Assembly: GCF_014841125.1 (NCBI RefSeq)
Contig: NZ_JACYTQ010000003.1
Span: 186,001 to 250,000, forward strand
Direction of reading: 5' to 3'
Length of the DNA stretch: 64,000 nt
Source: Echinicola arenosa
GTDB lineage: Bacteria > Bacteroidota > Bacteroidia > Cytophagales > Cyclobacteriaceae
Part shown: one piece after another, positions 8,114-19,400 of the stretch
Layout of the letters: the number at the start of each line of letters is the position of its first letter
Position numbering within the stretch: position 1 is the stretch's first letter
Program-made: the position numbers and the translations under genes
The notes under the pieces: model-generated
What the model was told of the DNA's origin: nothing
The model's input: the letters and a program-made list of their open reading frames with translations, nothing else
Database searches by the model: none

Positions 8114-9424
8114 ATGAGACTTGTCGCCTTTGTTTTTGTTTTGATCATCAGCACCCACTGTATTTTTGCCCAAGGGTTAAACCGCTATCAGAGGACTACC
8201 TTCAATGTGTTTTTTGGAACTTCTGGCGCAAACCTACAGGGCTTGGATGACTTTTTGGAAGACAGGGGAGAAGAGCCTCTTCCAAACAATTATAGAACTT
8301 ATGGGCTGGCTTACCAGAGCCGCTTCAATGATTTTATTGTGGGAGCGGAGCTTTACCAAAACAATGGTGCCAATGGCATGTATGGTGATTATACCTTGGA
8401 TTATAGAACGACCAGGTTGTTTCTAAATGTAGGCTATAGCTTTACGGAAGAAGGAAAATTCCATTTGATCCACTATATGTCCATGGGAGTTGGATATTTG
8501 AACTTTCAAATGCTTAAAGAAGTCAATGATTATACGCTGGATGATTTTTTGGATAATCCTGCCAATGGATTCATTTTAAGGAAAAATGATATCACACAGG
8601 GAAGTAATAAGTTGGGTGGTTTTCTAACAGAAATTGGTTTTGAAGTGGGCTATGACCTTAATATCTTACCAAGTGAAGAGGAAATTTCCCTCATTGCCAA
8701 AGTCGGTTACTCCTTCAATCCTTTTGAAGAATCATGGAAAATCAATGGGTTTACTTTCGACAATCTTCAAAGTGGAGCATTCATCCGAATAGGAGCAGGG
8801 ATTACCTTGCCTGAAGAAAACTACTTTTACCGAGATGCTTCTTTAGGTATTCATTTTATTTATGGTCAGCATTTCAGTAAACCGAACGCTTTAAATCAAC
8901 ATTTAAGAGATAATGGTTACAAAGAGCTTTCAGGAGTTCCTCAAAACCTTGGATTGAAGATTCTTGGTGAAAACAGAGGGTTCCTATATGGACTGGATGT
9001 CTATAATGTAACCATGCATGGCAATGCTAACGAGAACTATCTGCAGAGTCTAAACAGTGTGAGAGTTTATGGGAATATGGGACAAAAAATCATCGATTTG
9101 AATGATTGGGAAGTAGGATTATTGGGAGGTTTGGGCTATGCTAATTTGAGGTATTCATTGATGCATAAGAGGAAAGTTCCTTTTCCAGAATTGATTGATA
9201 TTCCTGATTATGATGGAGAACTCCGAAAAGGTGGAATGATGGCCAAACCTGAAGTATATCTGGCTTATGCATTGTCCCTATCCAAGAAGGATAAAGTTGA
9301 TCTCGTATTATCACTTAATGGAGGTTACGAGCTTCCTATTGGAAAATATAAACTGGGGGATGTCAGTATGTCCCAATACATGAGCTCACCCTATTTGCAG
9401 TTAGGAGTAGGTGTTAGGCCATAA
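8114..9424 (+). CDS. Predicted outer-membrane beta-barrel protein
   Basis: 436-aa secreted protein. I chose the ATG at 8114 because it gives a clean signal peptide (MRLVAFVFVLIISTHCIFAQ); an in-frame TTG at 8051 would add 21 residues ahead of it. The rest is rich in alternating amphipathic strands with aromatic girdles (FIVGAELY, RLFLNVGYSF, AFIRIGAGITL, YLQLGVGV) and ends in a hydrophobic strand, as in 12-16-stranded outer-membrane barrels. No named family is recognised. It is monocistronic and not obviously linked to the methionine operon downstream. Confidence 0.6.
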   Translation: MRLVAFVFVLIISTHCIFAQGLNRYQRTTFNVFFGTSGANLQGLDDFLEDRGEEPLPNNYRTYGLAYQSRFNDFIVGAELYQNNGANGMYGDYTLDYRTTRLFLNVGYSFTEEGKFHLIHYMSMGVGYLNFQMLKEVNDYTLDDFLDNPANGFILRKNDITQGSNKLGGFLTEIGFEVGYDLNILPSEEEISLIAKVGYSFNPFEESWKINGFTFDNLQSGAFIRIGAGITLPEENYFYRDASLGIHFIYGQHFSKPNALNQHLRDNGYKELSGVPQNLGLKILGENRGFLYGLDVYNVTMHGNANENYLQSLNSVRVYGNMGQKIIDLNDWEVGLLGGLGYANLRYSLMHKRKVPFPELIDIPDYDGELRKGGMMAKPEVYLAYALSLSKKDKVDLVLSLNGGYELPIGKYKLGDVSMSQYMSSPYLQLGVGVRP

Positions 9425-9500
9425 GGCAGAAATAGGCAATGCATTTAACGCCATTAGCAATTCGCTTGACGAATCCTTAAATAAATTCTGATTATTGCAA

Positions 9501-9529
9501 TTGTTTTCCATCATTTCCTGTTAACTTTG
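9501..9529 (+). promoter_or_regulatory. Promoter of the metH-metF operon
   Basis: -33-like TTG (9501-9503), 18 bases, then TAACTTTG (9522-9529), an exact match to the Bacteroidota -7 consensus TAnnTTTG. Transcription would start about seven bases later, right at the first base of the riboswitch. Confidence 0.65.
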
Positions 9530-9534
9530 GATTT

Positions 9535-9634
9535 GCTTATCGAGAAAGACTGAGGGAAGGGCCCGATGACGTCTTAGCAACCTGCAACAACAAGGTGCTA
9601 ACTCCCATCCTGAGAAAGACAGGAAAAGATGAGC
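9535..9634 (+). promoter_or_regulatory. SAM-I (S-box) riboswitch aptamer
   Basis: S-box core elements are in order: P1 5' strand GCTTATC, GAGGGAAGGGCCCGATGA, GTCTTAGCAACCTGC, CAAGGTGCTAACTCCCATC, AGAAAGAC and the P1 3' strand GATGAGC (9628-9634), pairing seven bases with 9535-9541. S-box RNAs bind S-adenosylmethionine and repress methionine genes when SAM is plentiful. It precedes the split methionine synthase. The P1 5' strand plus three bases (9535-9544) can also pair almost perfectly with CTCGATAAAGC at 9672-9682, just before the metH start, giving a candidate switch. Confidence 0.93.
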
Positions 9635-9701
9635 GATAGAATATTTTCTACGTTTTTCTACCGGTTCTTTGCTCGATAAAGCTTTTAATTAATTGAAGAG
9701 C

Positions 9702-10742
9702 ATGAATACAAGAACTGACATATTACTTCAACAACTTCAAAAGAAAATCTTAATTCTCGATGGTGCCATGGGGACTATGATCCAACGTTACAAGTTGGAA
9801 GAGAAGGATTTTAGAACTTCGGCATTGGAGCATCACCCTAAACCACTCAAAGGGAACAATGATTTATTGTCATTGAGCAGACCGGATATCATCAGGGCAA
9901 TTCACCAAGCTTACTTGGATGCAGGTTCTGATATTTTGGAGACCAATACTTTTAGCAGCACGACCATTGCTCAAGATGATTATGACCTTTCTCATTTGGC
10001 CTATGAACTGAATTTTGAGTCTGCCAAGATAGCAAAGGAAGTGGCTTTGGCCCAATCGGAAAAAACACCAGATCAACCCCGGTTTGTTGCTGGGGCTATT
10101 GGCCCAACAAATAGGACTGCTTCCATCTCTCCAGATGTTAATGATCCCGGTTTCAGGGCGATTAATTTTGACCAATTGGCTGAAGCCTATGCCGAGCAAG
10201 TTAGAGGATTGTTGGATGGTGGATCCGATATATTATTAGTGGAAACTATATTCGATACGCTTAACGCCAAAGCTGCCCTGTTTGCCATTCAGGAAGTATT
10301 TGAGGAAAAGGGGATTCCTTTGAACCCTGAAGAAGGTGGAATACCTATTATGATTTCTGGCACCATCACAGATGCTTCAGGAAGAACATTGTCTGGACAA
10401 ACTACCGAAGCATTCTTGATTTCACTTTCACATGTGCCTTTGATCAGTATTGGGTTGAATTGTGCTTTGGGCGCTAAAGAGTTAAGACCTTACTTAAAGG
10501 TTCTGGCTGAAAAAGCACCATTTTATGTAAGTGCTTATCCCAATGCAGGCCTACCAAATGAATTTGGTCAGTATGATCAAACGGCAAAAGAGATGGCTGA
10601 TCAGGTTGAGGAATTCCTGAAAGATGGATTGATCAATATCCTTGGAGGATGTTGTGGCACAACACCAGAACATATCCAAACCATCGCTGAGATAAGTAAA
10701 AAGTATAAACCCCGAAAATTGGCATTTGCAATAGAAGAATAG
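9702..10742 (+). CDS. metH: Methionine synthase, homocysteine-binding subunit (split MetH N-terminal part)
   Basis: 346-aa homocysteine S-methyltransferase domain, equivalent to the first module of cobalamin-dependent MetH. It activates homocysteine through a Zn bound by cysteines; these are visible in [14 protein letters not shown] and in the tandem [14 protein letters not shown]. The N-terminus has the [12 protein letters not shown] signature. The ATG at 9702 follows GAAGAG closely; a TTG three codons earlier (9693) is less likely. In most bacteria this domain is fused to the folate and B12 modules. Here they are in the next gene, which starts 5 bases after the stop, so the two chains must associate. 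The gene is controlled by the upstream SAM-I riboswitch. Confidence 0.93.
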   Translation: MNTRTDILLQQLQKKILILDGAMGTMIQRYKLEEKDFRTSALEHHPKPLKGNNDLLSLSRPDIIRAIHQAYLDAGSDILETNTFSSTTIAQDDYDLSHLAYELNFESAKIAKEVALAQSEKTPDQPRFVAGAIGPTNRTASISPDVNDPGFRAINFDQLAEAYAEQVRGLLDGGSDILLVETIFDTLNAKAALFAIQEVFEEKGIPLNPEEGGIPIMISGTITDASGRTLSGQTTEAFLISLSHVPLISIGLNCALGAKELRPYLKVLAEKAPFYVSAYPNAGLPNEFGQYDQTAKEMADQVEEFLKDGLINILGGCCGTTPEHIQTIAEISKKYKPRKLAFAIEE

Positions 10743-10747
10743 TGGGA

Positions 10748-13456
10748 ATGGATAATAAAATTAATAACAATTTACTCAAACTCTCAGGTCTTGAGCCTTT
10801 GGTATTTACACCTGAGTTGAATTTTGTCAATATTGGTGAACGGACCAATGTGACGGGTTCAAAGAAGTTTGCCCGATTAATTTTAAATGGGCAATTCGAT
10901 GAGGCCTTGGAAGTAGCGCTCGACCAAGTGAGGGGCGGCGCACAGGTCCTTGATGTATGTATGGACGAGGGTATGTTGGATGGAGAAGCTTCCATGGTCA
11001 GGTACCTAAATCTTTTGGCTTCAGAACCAGAAATCAGTAGAATTCCTATTGTCGTAGATAGCTCAAAGTGGAATATCATTTTAGCAGGACTAAAGTGCAT
11101 CCAAGGAAAAGGAATTGTAAACTCCATTAGTTTAAAGAATGGAGAAGAAGAGTTTATCCACCAGGCTAAAACCATTAAAAAGTTTGGAGCTGCAGTGGTG
11201 GTGATGGCCTTTGATGAGGAGGGGCAAGCCGATACCTATCAGCGAAGAATTGATATTTGTAAAAGAAGTTATGATATTCTTGTGAATGAAGTGAAATTCA
11301 ATAGGCAAGACATCATCTTTGATCCAAATATTTTTCCAGTAGCAACTGGAATGGATGAGCATAAGACCAATGCTATTGACTTTTTTAAAGCTACCAAGTG
11401 GATCAAGGAAAACTTACCCGGTGCCAAAGTCAGTGGTGGGGTCAGTAATGTCAGCTTCTCCTTTAGAGGAAACAACCCTGTTCGGGAAGCCATGCATGCG
11501 GTATTTTTATACCATGCGATCCAACATGGTATGGATATGGGTATTGTAAATCCATCTATGCTGGAAGTGTATGATGATATTCCAAAAGACTTGCTCGAGC
11601 ATGTGGAAGATGTGATCTGGAACAGAAGGGAGGATGCTACCGAAAGATTGCTTGATTTCGCGGAAACTGTTAAGTCTACTGGTAAGAAAGAAGCAGTGAG
11701 TGAAGCTTGGCGGTCAGATTCTGTGGCCAAAAGGATAGAACACTCTTTGGTCAAAGGAATTATCGACCATATTGTGGAAGATGCTGAAGAAGCACGTCAA
11801 GAATTAAAGAGTCCTTTGAAAGTAATAGAAGGACCTTTGATGGATGGGATGAATGTGGTAGGTGATCTCTTTGGTTCAGGAAAGATGTTCTTACCTCAGG
11901 TGGTGAAGTCTGCTCGAGTGATGAAAAAGGCGGTTGCCTATTTAGAGCCATTTATGCCCAAAGCGGGAGATGCCGATTTCAATGAAAGTCAAAGTTCCAT
12001 CAAAAAGGTTTTGCTAGCCACCGTAAAAGGAGATGTTCATGACATTGGTAAAAATATCGTAGGGGTTGTATTGGCTTGTAATAGCTACCAGATCATAGAT
12101 TTGGGTGTAATGGTGGATGCCCAAACCATTATTGGTGAAGCGATTAAGAATAAAGTGGACATCATTGGATTGAGTGGTTTGATTACACCTTCCTTGGATG
12201 AAATGGTCAATGTAGCCTCTGAAATGGAGCGACAAGGACTTAAAATTCCATTGTTGATTGGTGGAGCGACAACTAGCCGAATCCACACCGCTGTTAAAAT
12301 AGATCCTGTTTACAGTGGTACGGTGGTTCACGTTTTGGATGCTTCCAAATCTGTTCCTGTGGCAGGTGAAGCGATCAGCGAAGAAACACGGGGCGCTTAT
12401 CATCAGCAGATCAAGGCAACATATGCAGAATTGCGTGAAGCGCACCAAGCCAAGCAAGAAGCCAAGCAATTGGCCACTTATGAGGAATCAAAAGCCAACC
12501 CTACCACTATTGATTGGGAGAATTATAAACCTGTGAAACCCACAAAACTGGGGAAGACTATTTTAAATCTTGACCTTGAGGTTTTAAGAAATTATATAGA
12601 TTGGACTCCTTTCTTTAGTACATGGATGCTAGCAGGCAAATACCCAAAAATCCTCAAGGATGAGGTAGTGGGAGAACAAGCGCAAAAACTCTATGATGAA
12701 GCGAATTTGATGCTCGATAAAATCATAGCAGAAAAATGGCTTGAAGCCAAGGCAGTTGTGGGATTATTTCCTGTTCTGAGAAGCGGAGATGACCTTACCA
12801 TTCTAAATGAAAATAATCAAGAAACTTCAACCCAGTTCCATTTCCTAAGACAACAAGGGAAAAAAGGCAAAGGTGTGCCAAACCGATCTTTAGCAGACTA
12901 CTTGCATCCTGATGAAGTAGATTACTTTGGAGGTTTTGCAGTAACGGCTGGTTTGAAAATGGATGATAGGGTAGAAACCTACAAGGCTGCTGGTGATGAC
13001 TACAATGAAATTATGTTCAAAGCCTTAGGTGACCGATTAGCGGAAGCGGCTGCTGAATACATGCATGAAGTGGTTAGAAAAGATCTATGGGGGTATGCCA
13101 AAGAGGAAAGTCTTGACAATGATGCCTTGATCAAAGAAGCTTATAAAGGCATTCGTCCTGCACCAGGTTATCCAGCCTGTCCTGAACATTCCGAGAAAAT
13201 CACTTTATTCCAGCTGCTTGATGTAGAAAATACAATTGGCGTTAGTCTTACAGACAGCTTTGCCATGATACCAACTTCTTCTGTAAGTGGATTTTATTTT
13301 GGAAATCCTGATAGTAAATATTTTGGTCTGGGCAAGATAGGAGAAGATCAAGTGGAAAGTTACGCGCAGCGTAAAGGAGTTTCCAAGGAGCAAGCTGAAA
13401 AGTGGCTCAGTCCTAATTTGGCTTACAATCCTAGCCTTAATCCTGTAATGGAATAA
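10748..13456 (+). CDS. metH: Methionine synthase, folate/cobalamin/activation subunit (split MetH C-terminal part)
   Basis: 902-aa protein holding the other three MetH modules: a pterin-binding (methyltetrahydrofolate) domain at about residues 20-310 ([33 protein letters not shown]); the four-helix cap and cobalamin-binding Rossmann domain with the B12 ligand motif DVHDIG; and the C-terminal AdoMet activation domain ([15 protein letters not shown]). It transfers the methyl group from CH3-THF to cob(I)alamin and then to homocysteine on the partner subunit, with SAM-dependent reactivation. I prefer the ATG at 10748; a GTG at 10742 overlapping the previous stop is possible. All catalytic motifs are intact. 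Confidence 0.94.
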   Translation: MDNKINNNLLKLSGLEPLVFTPELNFVNIGERTNVTGSKKFARLILNGQFDEALEVALDQVRGGAQVLDVCMDEGMLDGEASMVRYLNLLASEPEISRIPIVVDSSKWNIILAGLKCIQGKGIVNSISLKNGEEEFIHQAKTIKKFGAAVVVMAFDEEGQADTYQRRIDICKRSYDILVNEVKFNRQDIIFDPNIFPVATGMDEHKTNAIDFFKATKWIKENLPGAKVSGGVSNVSFSFRGNNPVREAMHAVFLYHAIQHGMDMGIVNPSMLEVYDDIPKDLLEHVEDVIWNRREDATERLLDFAETVKSTGKKEAVSEAWRSDSVAKRIEHSLVKGIIDHIVEDAEEARQELKSPLKVIEGPLMDGMNVVGDLFGSGKMFLPQVVKSARVMKKAVAYLEPFMPKAGDADFNESQSSIKKVLLATVKGDVHDIGKNIVGVVLACNSYQIIDLGVMVDAQTIIGEAIKNKVDIIGLSGLITPSLDEMVNVASEMERQGLKIPLLIGGATTSRIHTAVKIDPVYSGTVVHVLDASKSVPVAGEAISEETRGAYHQQIKATYAELREAHQAKQEAKQLATYEESKANPTTIDWENYKPVKPTKLGKTILNLDLEVLRNYIDWTPFFSTWMLAGKYPKILKDEVVGEQAQKLYDEANLMLDKIIAEKWLEAKAVVGLFPVLRSGDDLTILNENNQETSTQFHFLRQQGKKGKGVPNRSLADYLHPDEVDYFGGFAVTAGLKMDDRVETYKAAGDDYNEIMFKALGDRLAEAAAEYMHEVVRKDLWGYAKEESLDNDALIKEAYKGIRPAPGYPACPEHSEKITLFQLLDVENTIGVSLTDSFAMIPTSSVSGFYFGNPDSKYFGLGKIGEDQVESYAQRKGVSKEQAEKWLSPNLAYNPSLNPVME

Positions 13457-13476
13457 TCATTAGCTTAGACAATACC

Positions 13477-13519
13477 ACGTGAAGTGCTTTTTAAAAAAAT
13501 ATATAAAAGCACTTCACGT
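13477..13519. repeat. Perfect hairpin between metH and metF
   Basis: 15-bp perfect inverted repeat, ACGTGAAGTGCTTTT (13477-13491) and AAAAGCACTTCACGT (13505-13519), with an AT-rich 13-base loop. There is no T-run after the stem, so it looks like an mRNA-stabilising or processing hairpin rather than a terminator. Confidence 0.6.
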
Positions 13520-13541
13520 TATGTGACAACCATAAATACCC

Positions 13542-14495
13542 ATGAAAGTAACAGAACACATCAAACAATCGAAAAAAACACTTTTTTCATTTGAAATTCT
13601 TCCTCCTCTAAAAGGACAAAGCTTGAATGAAATGCTGGATGGCATTTCTCCTTTAATGGAATTTAATCCTCCTTTTATCGATGTGACCTACCATCGTGAA
13701 GAGTATGTTTATAAAAAGCACCCAAATGGCCTGCTTGAAAAAGTAAGCACCAGAAAGCGTCCCGGTACTGTAGGGATTTGTGCGGCATTGATGAACAGGT
13801 TCAAGGTGGATGCAGTTCCTCATATCCTTTGCGGTGGCTTTAACAAAGAAGAAACCGAAAATGCCTTAATTGACCTTAATTTTATAGGTGTAGAAAATGT
13901 TTTGGCGCTAAGAGGTGATGCACCCAAGTCTGAAGGCAGGTTTGTTCCTGAAGAAAATGGTCATAACTATACCAATGAACTGGTCAGCCAGATTGTGGGA
14001 ATGAATAATGGAAAGTATTTGCACGAAGAAACTGAAACGGGCTTTCAGACGGATTTTTGTATTGGCGTAGCTGGCTATCCAGAAAAACACTTTGAAGCAC
14101 CTAGTTTCAAATTTGATCTGAAGAACTTAAAAGCCAAAGTAGATGCAGGAGCGGAGTATATTGTGACCCAAATGTTTTTTGACAATCAAAAGTATTTCGA
14201 TTTTGTGAAAAGTGTTAGGGAAGCAGGTATTACCGTTCCGATCATTCCTGGGTTGAAACCTATCACTACACTAGGACAGATTACAGTGTTACCAAGTATA
14301 TTCTTTTTGGATATGCCCGATGCCCTGATGGATGAGTTAGAGAAGTGCAAAACCAATGCAGATGTAAGGCAGGTAGGTATAGAATGGGCCATCCAACAAA
14401 GTAAGGAATTGGTGGATTTTGGAGTGCCCTGTTTACATTACTATACGATGAGTAAAGCAGCTACTGTTCATAAGGTAGCCAGCGAAGTTTTTTAA
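13542..14495 (+). CDS. metF: Methylenetetrahydrofolate reductase
   Basis: 317-aa MetF. It reduces 5,10-methylene-THF to 5-methyl-THF with FAD and NAD(P)H, supplying the methyl donor used by the upstream split MetH. Visible features are the N-terminal FSFEILPP with catalytic Glu, the FAD-binding LALRGDAP segment, the IGVAGYPEKH motif, AGAEYIVTQMFFDN and IPIIPGLKPI. Length is slightly longer than E. coli MetF (296 aa). It is third in the riboswitch-controlled operon, 85 bases after metH with a hairpin in the gap, and is followed by a terminator. Confidence 0.95.
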   Translation: MKVTEHIKQSKKTLFSFEILPPLKGQSLNEMLDGISPLMEFNPPFIDVTYHREEYVYKKHPNGLLEKVSTRKRPGTVGICAALMNRFKVDAVPHILCGGFNKEETENALIDLNFIGVENVLALRGDAPKSEGRFVPEENGHNYTNELVSQIVGMNNGKYLHEETETGFQTDFCIGVAGYPEKHFEAPSFKFDLKNLKAKVDAGAEYIVTQMFFDNQKYFDFVKSVREAGITVPIIPGLKPITTLGQITVLPSIFFLDMPDALMDELEKCKTNADVRQVGIEWAIQQSKELVDFGVPCLHYYTMSKAATVHKVASEVF

Positions 14496-14522
14496 TGTGT
14501 TTATAATCCAAATATATAAATG

Positions 14523-14556
14523 AAACCGATTTTTTAAATAAGATCGGTTTTTTTTG
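14523..14556 (+). terminator. Terminator of the met operon
   Basis: Stem AAACCGAT / ATCGGTTT with a 12-base AT-rich loop, followed by TTTTT and GTG. It lies 28 bases after the metF stop codon. Confidence 0.85.
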
Positions 14557-14657
14557 TGTTGAATTCTTTATGGCAAAAATAATATTTGGTTAGGGTAAAA
14601 TACTTCTGAATAATCTGGGTAAAATGACCTAGATTGTAATAAGTAAACCCAATCACC

Positions 14658-15281
14658 ATGAATCAAAAGTTTGAAAACTCCACAGACAAGGAACTATGGG
14701 AATATGTCAAGCTAAATAATGAAGATGCTTTTATGTTTCTTTATGACAATAGAGTCGATGATTTGTATCGCTACGCACAACGAATTACGCAAAATTTTGA
14801 TCTGATAGAAGATTCCATTCAAGAAGTATTTACACGGCTTTGGGAAAACCGCCAGAAAATTATCATAACAGAATCTTTCAAGTTTTATGTCTTGCGAACC
14901 TTTAAGCGGGAGCTGCTTTTACAAGTGAAAAAAGCTAGTAAGATTACCCTCTTGGAGAAAACATCATGTTCCATGAGCATAGCTAATAATAGCGAAGCTG
15001 TGATTATAGAAGATGAAATATCAAATGGTAAGATGGATCTTCTGCGTAGGTCAATGGAGCACCTTAGCAAGCGTCAAAGGGAAGCATTACATTTGCGATA
15101 TATTGACAGTATGTCTTATGAGGAAGTTGCTGAAATTATGAATATCCAAGTTCCAACCTTGTATAATATGATCTTCAGGGCCATTAAAATTCTTAAACAG
15201 GATTTCAAAAAATACAGTTTTAAATATAAGATGGTTATGCTGATTTATATTTTCGATATTTTTTTCAATAATTTTTGTTAG
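14658..15281 (+). CDS. ECF sigma factor, FecI/SusC-linked type
   Basis: 207-aa extracytoplasmic-function sigma factor. Region 2 (about residues 22-90) contains DLIEDSIQEVFTRLWENR; region 4 (about 130-185) contains LSKRQREALHLRYIDSMSYEEVA. The C-terminus has a hydrophobic tail of about 20 residues (MVMLIYIFDIFF), seen in several Bacteroidota PUL sigma factors. It is the first gene of a sigma/anti-sigma/SusC/SusD/hydrolase locus. By analogy with FecI it would switch on the downstream genes when the SusC receptor signals through FecR. Confidence 0.92.
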   Translation: MNQKFENSTDKELWEYVKLNNEDAFMFLYDNRVDDLYRYAQRITQNFDLIEDSIQEVFTRLWENRQKIIITESFKFYVLRTFKRELLLQVKKASKITLLEKTSCSMSIANNSEAVIIEDEISNGKMDLLRRSMEHLSKRQREALHLRYIDSMSYEEVAEIMNIQVPTLYNMIFRAIKILKQDFKKYSFKYKMVMLIYIFDIFFNNFC

Positions 15282-15325
15282 ATCGAAGCAGTTGCTCCCT
15301 CTATTAAATAAAGGGGAGGAGCCAA

Positions 15326-16384
15326 TTGAAAGACCACATCAATACAGTAGAAGATTTTTTGGAGGACGATGACTTCAGGAAATGGGTGATGGACAATGAG
15401 CCAAGACACCTGAATTTGTTTTGGATCCGATGGATGGAAAAGTATCCAGACAAAGTAGTCACCCTTCGCGAGGCTAAAACCATCCTCGAAAACCTCAGAG
15501 AAGAGACCGTTCCGCTGGGCGATGACAAAAAGCAGCAGATTCGCGTTCATATAAAGGAAAGCTTAAAAAAAACAAAGAGAAGGGCTCAGCAGGAAAGAAA
15601 CCTACCAAGAGACAATAATATATCCTGGATTCTTAAAATAGCTGTGGTCCTGTTGGTCACATTAATTGCTGGAGGGATTTATAAGGATTTAATTTTCAAG
15701 AAGTCTGATCCAGTTAGTGTAGCTCATGAAGAATGGGTCGTCCGCTCCAATGCTAAAGGTCAAAAATCCAAGATTCATCTTCCTGATGGGAGCACCGTCA
15801 TACTTAATGCCGATAGCCAATTGGAGTTTAATAAAACCGGCTTTGGCCTTACACATAGAAATGTGGTGTTGGAGGGTGAAGCATTTTTTGACGTGGCGCA
15901 TGACACCCTGAGGCCTTTTAAGGTTACTAGTGGGACATTATTGACCACTGCATTGGGAACTTCCTTTAATATCAAAGCTTATCGCTCTTTCCCAACCGAA
16001 GTTTACCTGACCACAGGTAAGGTGGAAATAAGACATCAATTAGAACAATCCAAGGATGAGAAAATATTCCTCAATCCCGGTGAAGAGGCTTTGGTAAATG
16101 AATCCAACCATTTGGTTAAGCAAAAAGGAAAAAACATAAAACATTTTCAATGGAAAGAAGGCGTCTTATTCTTTGAGAAAATTCCTTTTTCTGAGGTCGT
16201 GAAGCAACTCGAACGCTGGTATGGAGTGGATATCAAGGTATTAGGACAGGATGCCAAAACACCATTAATAAACGGCGAATTCAAGCAAGAGACCTTGAAA
16301 AATGTGTTAGAAACCATGAAATATTCTCTGGATTTCAGCTTTCAGATACAGCAAGAACATGTCACTATTGACTTTAGAACCTAA
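15326..16384 (+). CDS. FecR-type anti-sigma factor
   Basis: 352-aa single-pass membrane protein: cytoplasmic sigma-binding part (about 1-95), transmembrane helix around residues 100-122 (ISWILKIAVVLLVTLIAGGI), then the periplasmic FecR domain (IHLPDGSTVILNADSQL, GEAFFDVAH, TALGTSFNIKAY) and a C-terminal secretin/TonB short-domain-like part. I use a TTG start at 15326 because GGGGAGGA lies just upstream and the resulting N-terminus aligns with that of the FecR paralogue at 31.6 kb (EDF...FRKWV). It lies 44 bases after the sigma gene. Confidence 0.9.
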   Translation: MKDHINTVEDFLEDDDFRKWVMDNEPRHLNLFWIRWMEKYPDKVVTLREAKTILENLREETVPLGDDKKQQIRVHIKESLKKTKRRAQQERNLPRDNNISWILKIAVVLLVTLIAGGIYKDLIFKKSDPVSVAHEEWVVRSNAKGQKSKIHLPDGSTVILNADSQLEFNKTGFGLTHRNVVLEGEAFFDVAHDTLRPFKVTSGTLLTTALGTSFNIKAYRSFPTEVYLTTGKVEIRHQLEQSKDEKIFLNPGEEALVNESNHLVKQKGKNIKHFQWKEGVLFFEKIPFSEVVKQLERWYGVDIKVLGQDAKTPLINGEFKQETLKNVLETMKYSLDFSFQIQQEHVTIDFRT

Positions 16385-16416
16385 TAATCATTCATTTTCA
16401 ACCAAAATAACTAAGT

Positions 16417-19400
16417 ATGAAACATTTAATACCATTGCTAATTCCAAAAGGTAGGTGCTATCAGCTTATTATAGCCTACCTTTTGATGGTTGTCTGTTCT
16501 TACAATGCGCTGGCATCTACTGATTCGCAATTCAAAACCGATATGTCCAAAGTCAAAGTTTCATTTGACGTCAAACAAACGAGCATTGATAAGGTCTTTG
16601 AAAAAATCGGTACTCAAACTGAATTCTCCTTTTTTTATGAGCAGAACTTGGTCAAGGAAGTTTTACCCATTACACTTTCTGTAAAAAATGAAACATTAGA
16701 GAGTGTATTGTATTTGCTCGCAGAATCATACCAACTACAATTCAAACAGGTTAACGACCGCATTAGTGTCAAGAGGTCTTTACAGCCTAAAGTTGAACAA
16801 CATATTAATGTTGCGCTAACCGTCAAAGGTACAGTAAGGGATGAGGATAACGAACCTATACCCGGAGTCAGTATTTTAATAAAAGGTACTTCTTCAGGAA
16901 CAGTGACAGATTTAGACGGAAACTATTTCATTGAGAATGTACCGGACGATGGTATACTCGTTTATTCATTCATTGGGTATATGAAACAGGAGATTCCTGT
17001 AGATGGTAGGACAGAATTGGATGTAACACTATCCCTGGATACTCAGTCTTTAGATGAAGTGGTGGTTATTGGATATGGTACAGTAGAAAAGAGGGATTTA
17101 ACTGGAGCTGTAGCCAGTGTTGATGTAAAGCAGCAAGAAGAATTACCCAATGTAAATCTCTTCCAATCACTGCAAGGTAGGGTACCAGGATTAAATGTAG
17201 GTGCAACAACAAGTTCAGGTGCTAACCCTAGGATTGACATTAGGGGCCAAAATACTTTATCAAGCTCTGCCGGGGACAATGCGCCTTTAATTGTTTTAGA
17301 TGGAATAATCTACCGAGGAAGTATGGTGGATATCAATCCCGCCTCTGTAGAGTCTGTAGAAGTATTAAAAGATGGAAGTGCTGCTGCAGTGTATGGATCC
17401 CAAGCTTCAAATGGTGTCATATTAGTTACTACCAAAAAGGGAAAGCAAGAAGGAAAGCCCATTATTAATTACTCTGGCCAATTCTCTCTTCAAGTGCCTT
17501 CCAAAACACTTGAGCCTTTTAATACCGCTGAAAGCAAAGCTTTTTTAGATGATGTGTATTGGACGGATAGTAGGATTGGTCCTGAGTACCTTACACCTAA
17601 CCAAGATTTTTCAGTTGTCCCATTTTTAAAAACGCTACAAATTTCAGAAGGGTATGAAAATAATTTAGACAATGATTGGTGGGGGATGTTGACTGGTGAT
17701 GGACATATCAATAAACATGATATAAGCATCAGAGGTAGATCTGAAAATTCCGGTTATTTTGTTTCAGCCGGCATTTTAGATCAGAAAGGCTTTATCAAGA
17801 ATGATGATTATCAGAGAATCAGTCTGAATATCAATATGGATACTAAAATTACAGACTGGTTAAAATTTGGAATGGAGACATTTTTGACCTCAAGTGATTA
17901 TTCTGGTGTGTCACCAGGTGTAGGTGCAGTGTTTCACTTACAGACATTCGCTCCATTATATGATGACAATGGTGATTATGTGTTAGAGCCTAATGGTACA
18001 GGTTTGAATCCATTTTTACAATATCAAATAGATGATGAAGAGAAGCGGTTGAACCTGTTTGGTAATTTTCATTTTGATGTACAACTCCCATTTCTTGATG
18101 GCTTTAATTACAGGTTGAATTTTGGTAATAATTATATTAATAATATCCATAATCAATTTAATCCTTGGGGTGCAAATTATACTGGTTCAGGATATAAAAA
18201 CAGGAATGAAAGGTATAGTTATATTTTTGACAATATCATTTCTTATAAAAGAAGCTTTAATGATAGCCATAAGCTGAATGTTACTCTTCTTTATGGAGTG
18301 GAAAATATCCAGACCAATTACACGAATTCCTCGGCCCAAAACTTTGTCAACCCAACTTTAGGCTATAATAAATTGGATGCTGGTGATCCAACATTAAACT
18401 CACTTAGTTCTGGCGCAGAAAAAGAGACCAGTTTATATACTATGGGAAGGGCAATCTACACTTTTAACGATAGGTATATGCTTACCGCAACTGTGAGGAG
18501 GGATGGGTTTTCCGGTTTTGGCTCAAATAGCAAGTTTGGTATATTTCCTTCCATTGCAGCTGGTTGGGTGATGAGTGAGGAAAGCTTTATGGAATACAGT
18601 GGAATAGATTATTTAAAGTTTCGGGTTTCTTATGGGCAAACAGGTAGAAGAGGGCTTTCTCGTTATCAAACATTGGCACGAATGGGGTCAACCCAAAGTA
18701 TAGTTTTTGGAGATGGCGGAAGTGCCACTATCGGTCAATGGATTTCAAGTATGGCAAACGATAACCTAAAATGGGAAACTACCACTGGATTAAATATTGG
18801 GTTTGATTTTGAACTACTTAAATCAAGGCTATATGGTAATATAGAGTATTACAGAAATAACACTGAAAATATATTGTATGATATTCAGATTCCAATCATT
18901 ACAGGTTTTTCCAGCATTTCTACCAATATCGGAAATGTTAAAAACCACGGTTTAGAATTGGCATTAAATGGAAGAATCATCCAAAATTCCGATATGAGCC
19001 TTGAAACAGGGTTCAATATCTCACGAAATAGAAACGAAATAGTTTCTATACTGGGAGCGGATAATAATGGGGATGGAAAAGAGGATGATATTGTCTCCAA
19101 TCAACTCTTTATAGGTGAACCTCAAAATGTAGTATTTGACTATGAGGTAATAGGTATGTGGCAGTTGGAAGATGAAGTTCCGGATGGCTTCTTCTCTGGA
19201 ACCTATAAATTGGATGATGCGAATGGAGATGGTACGATTACACCTGATGATAGAAAGATCCTTGGATACAGAGATCCATCCTACAGATTTGGGATCAGCA
19301 ATACTTTTAGATACAAGAACTTCTCTGTTTATGTATTTATTAATTCAATCCAAGGAGGAAAAGACTATTACTATGCAGATGGAAGCCCCTATCAAGACGG

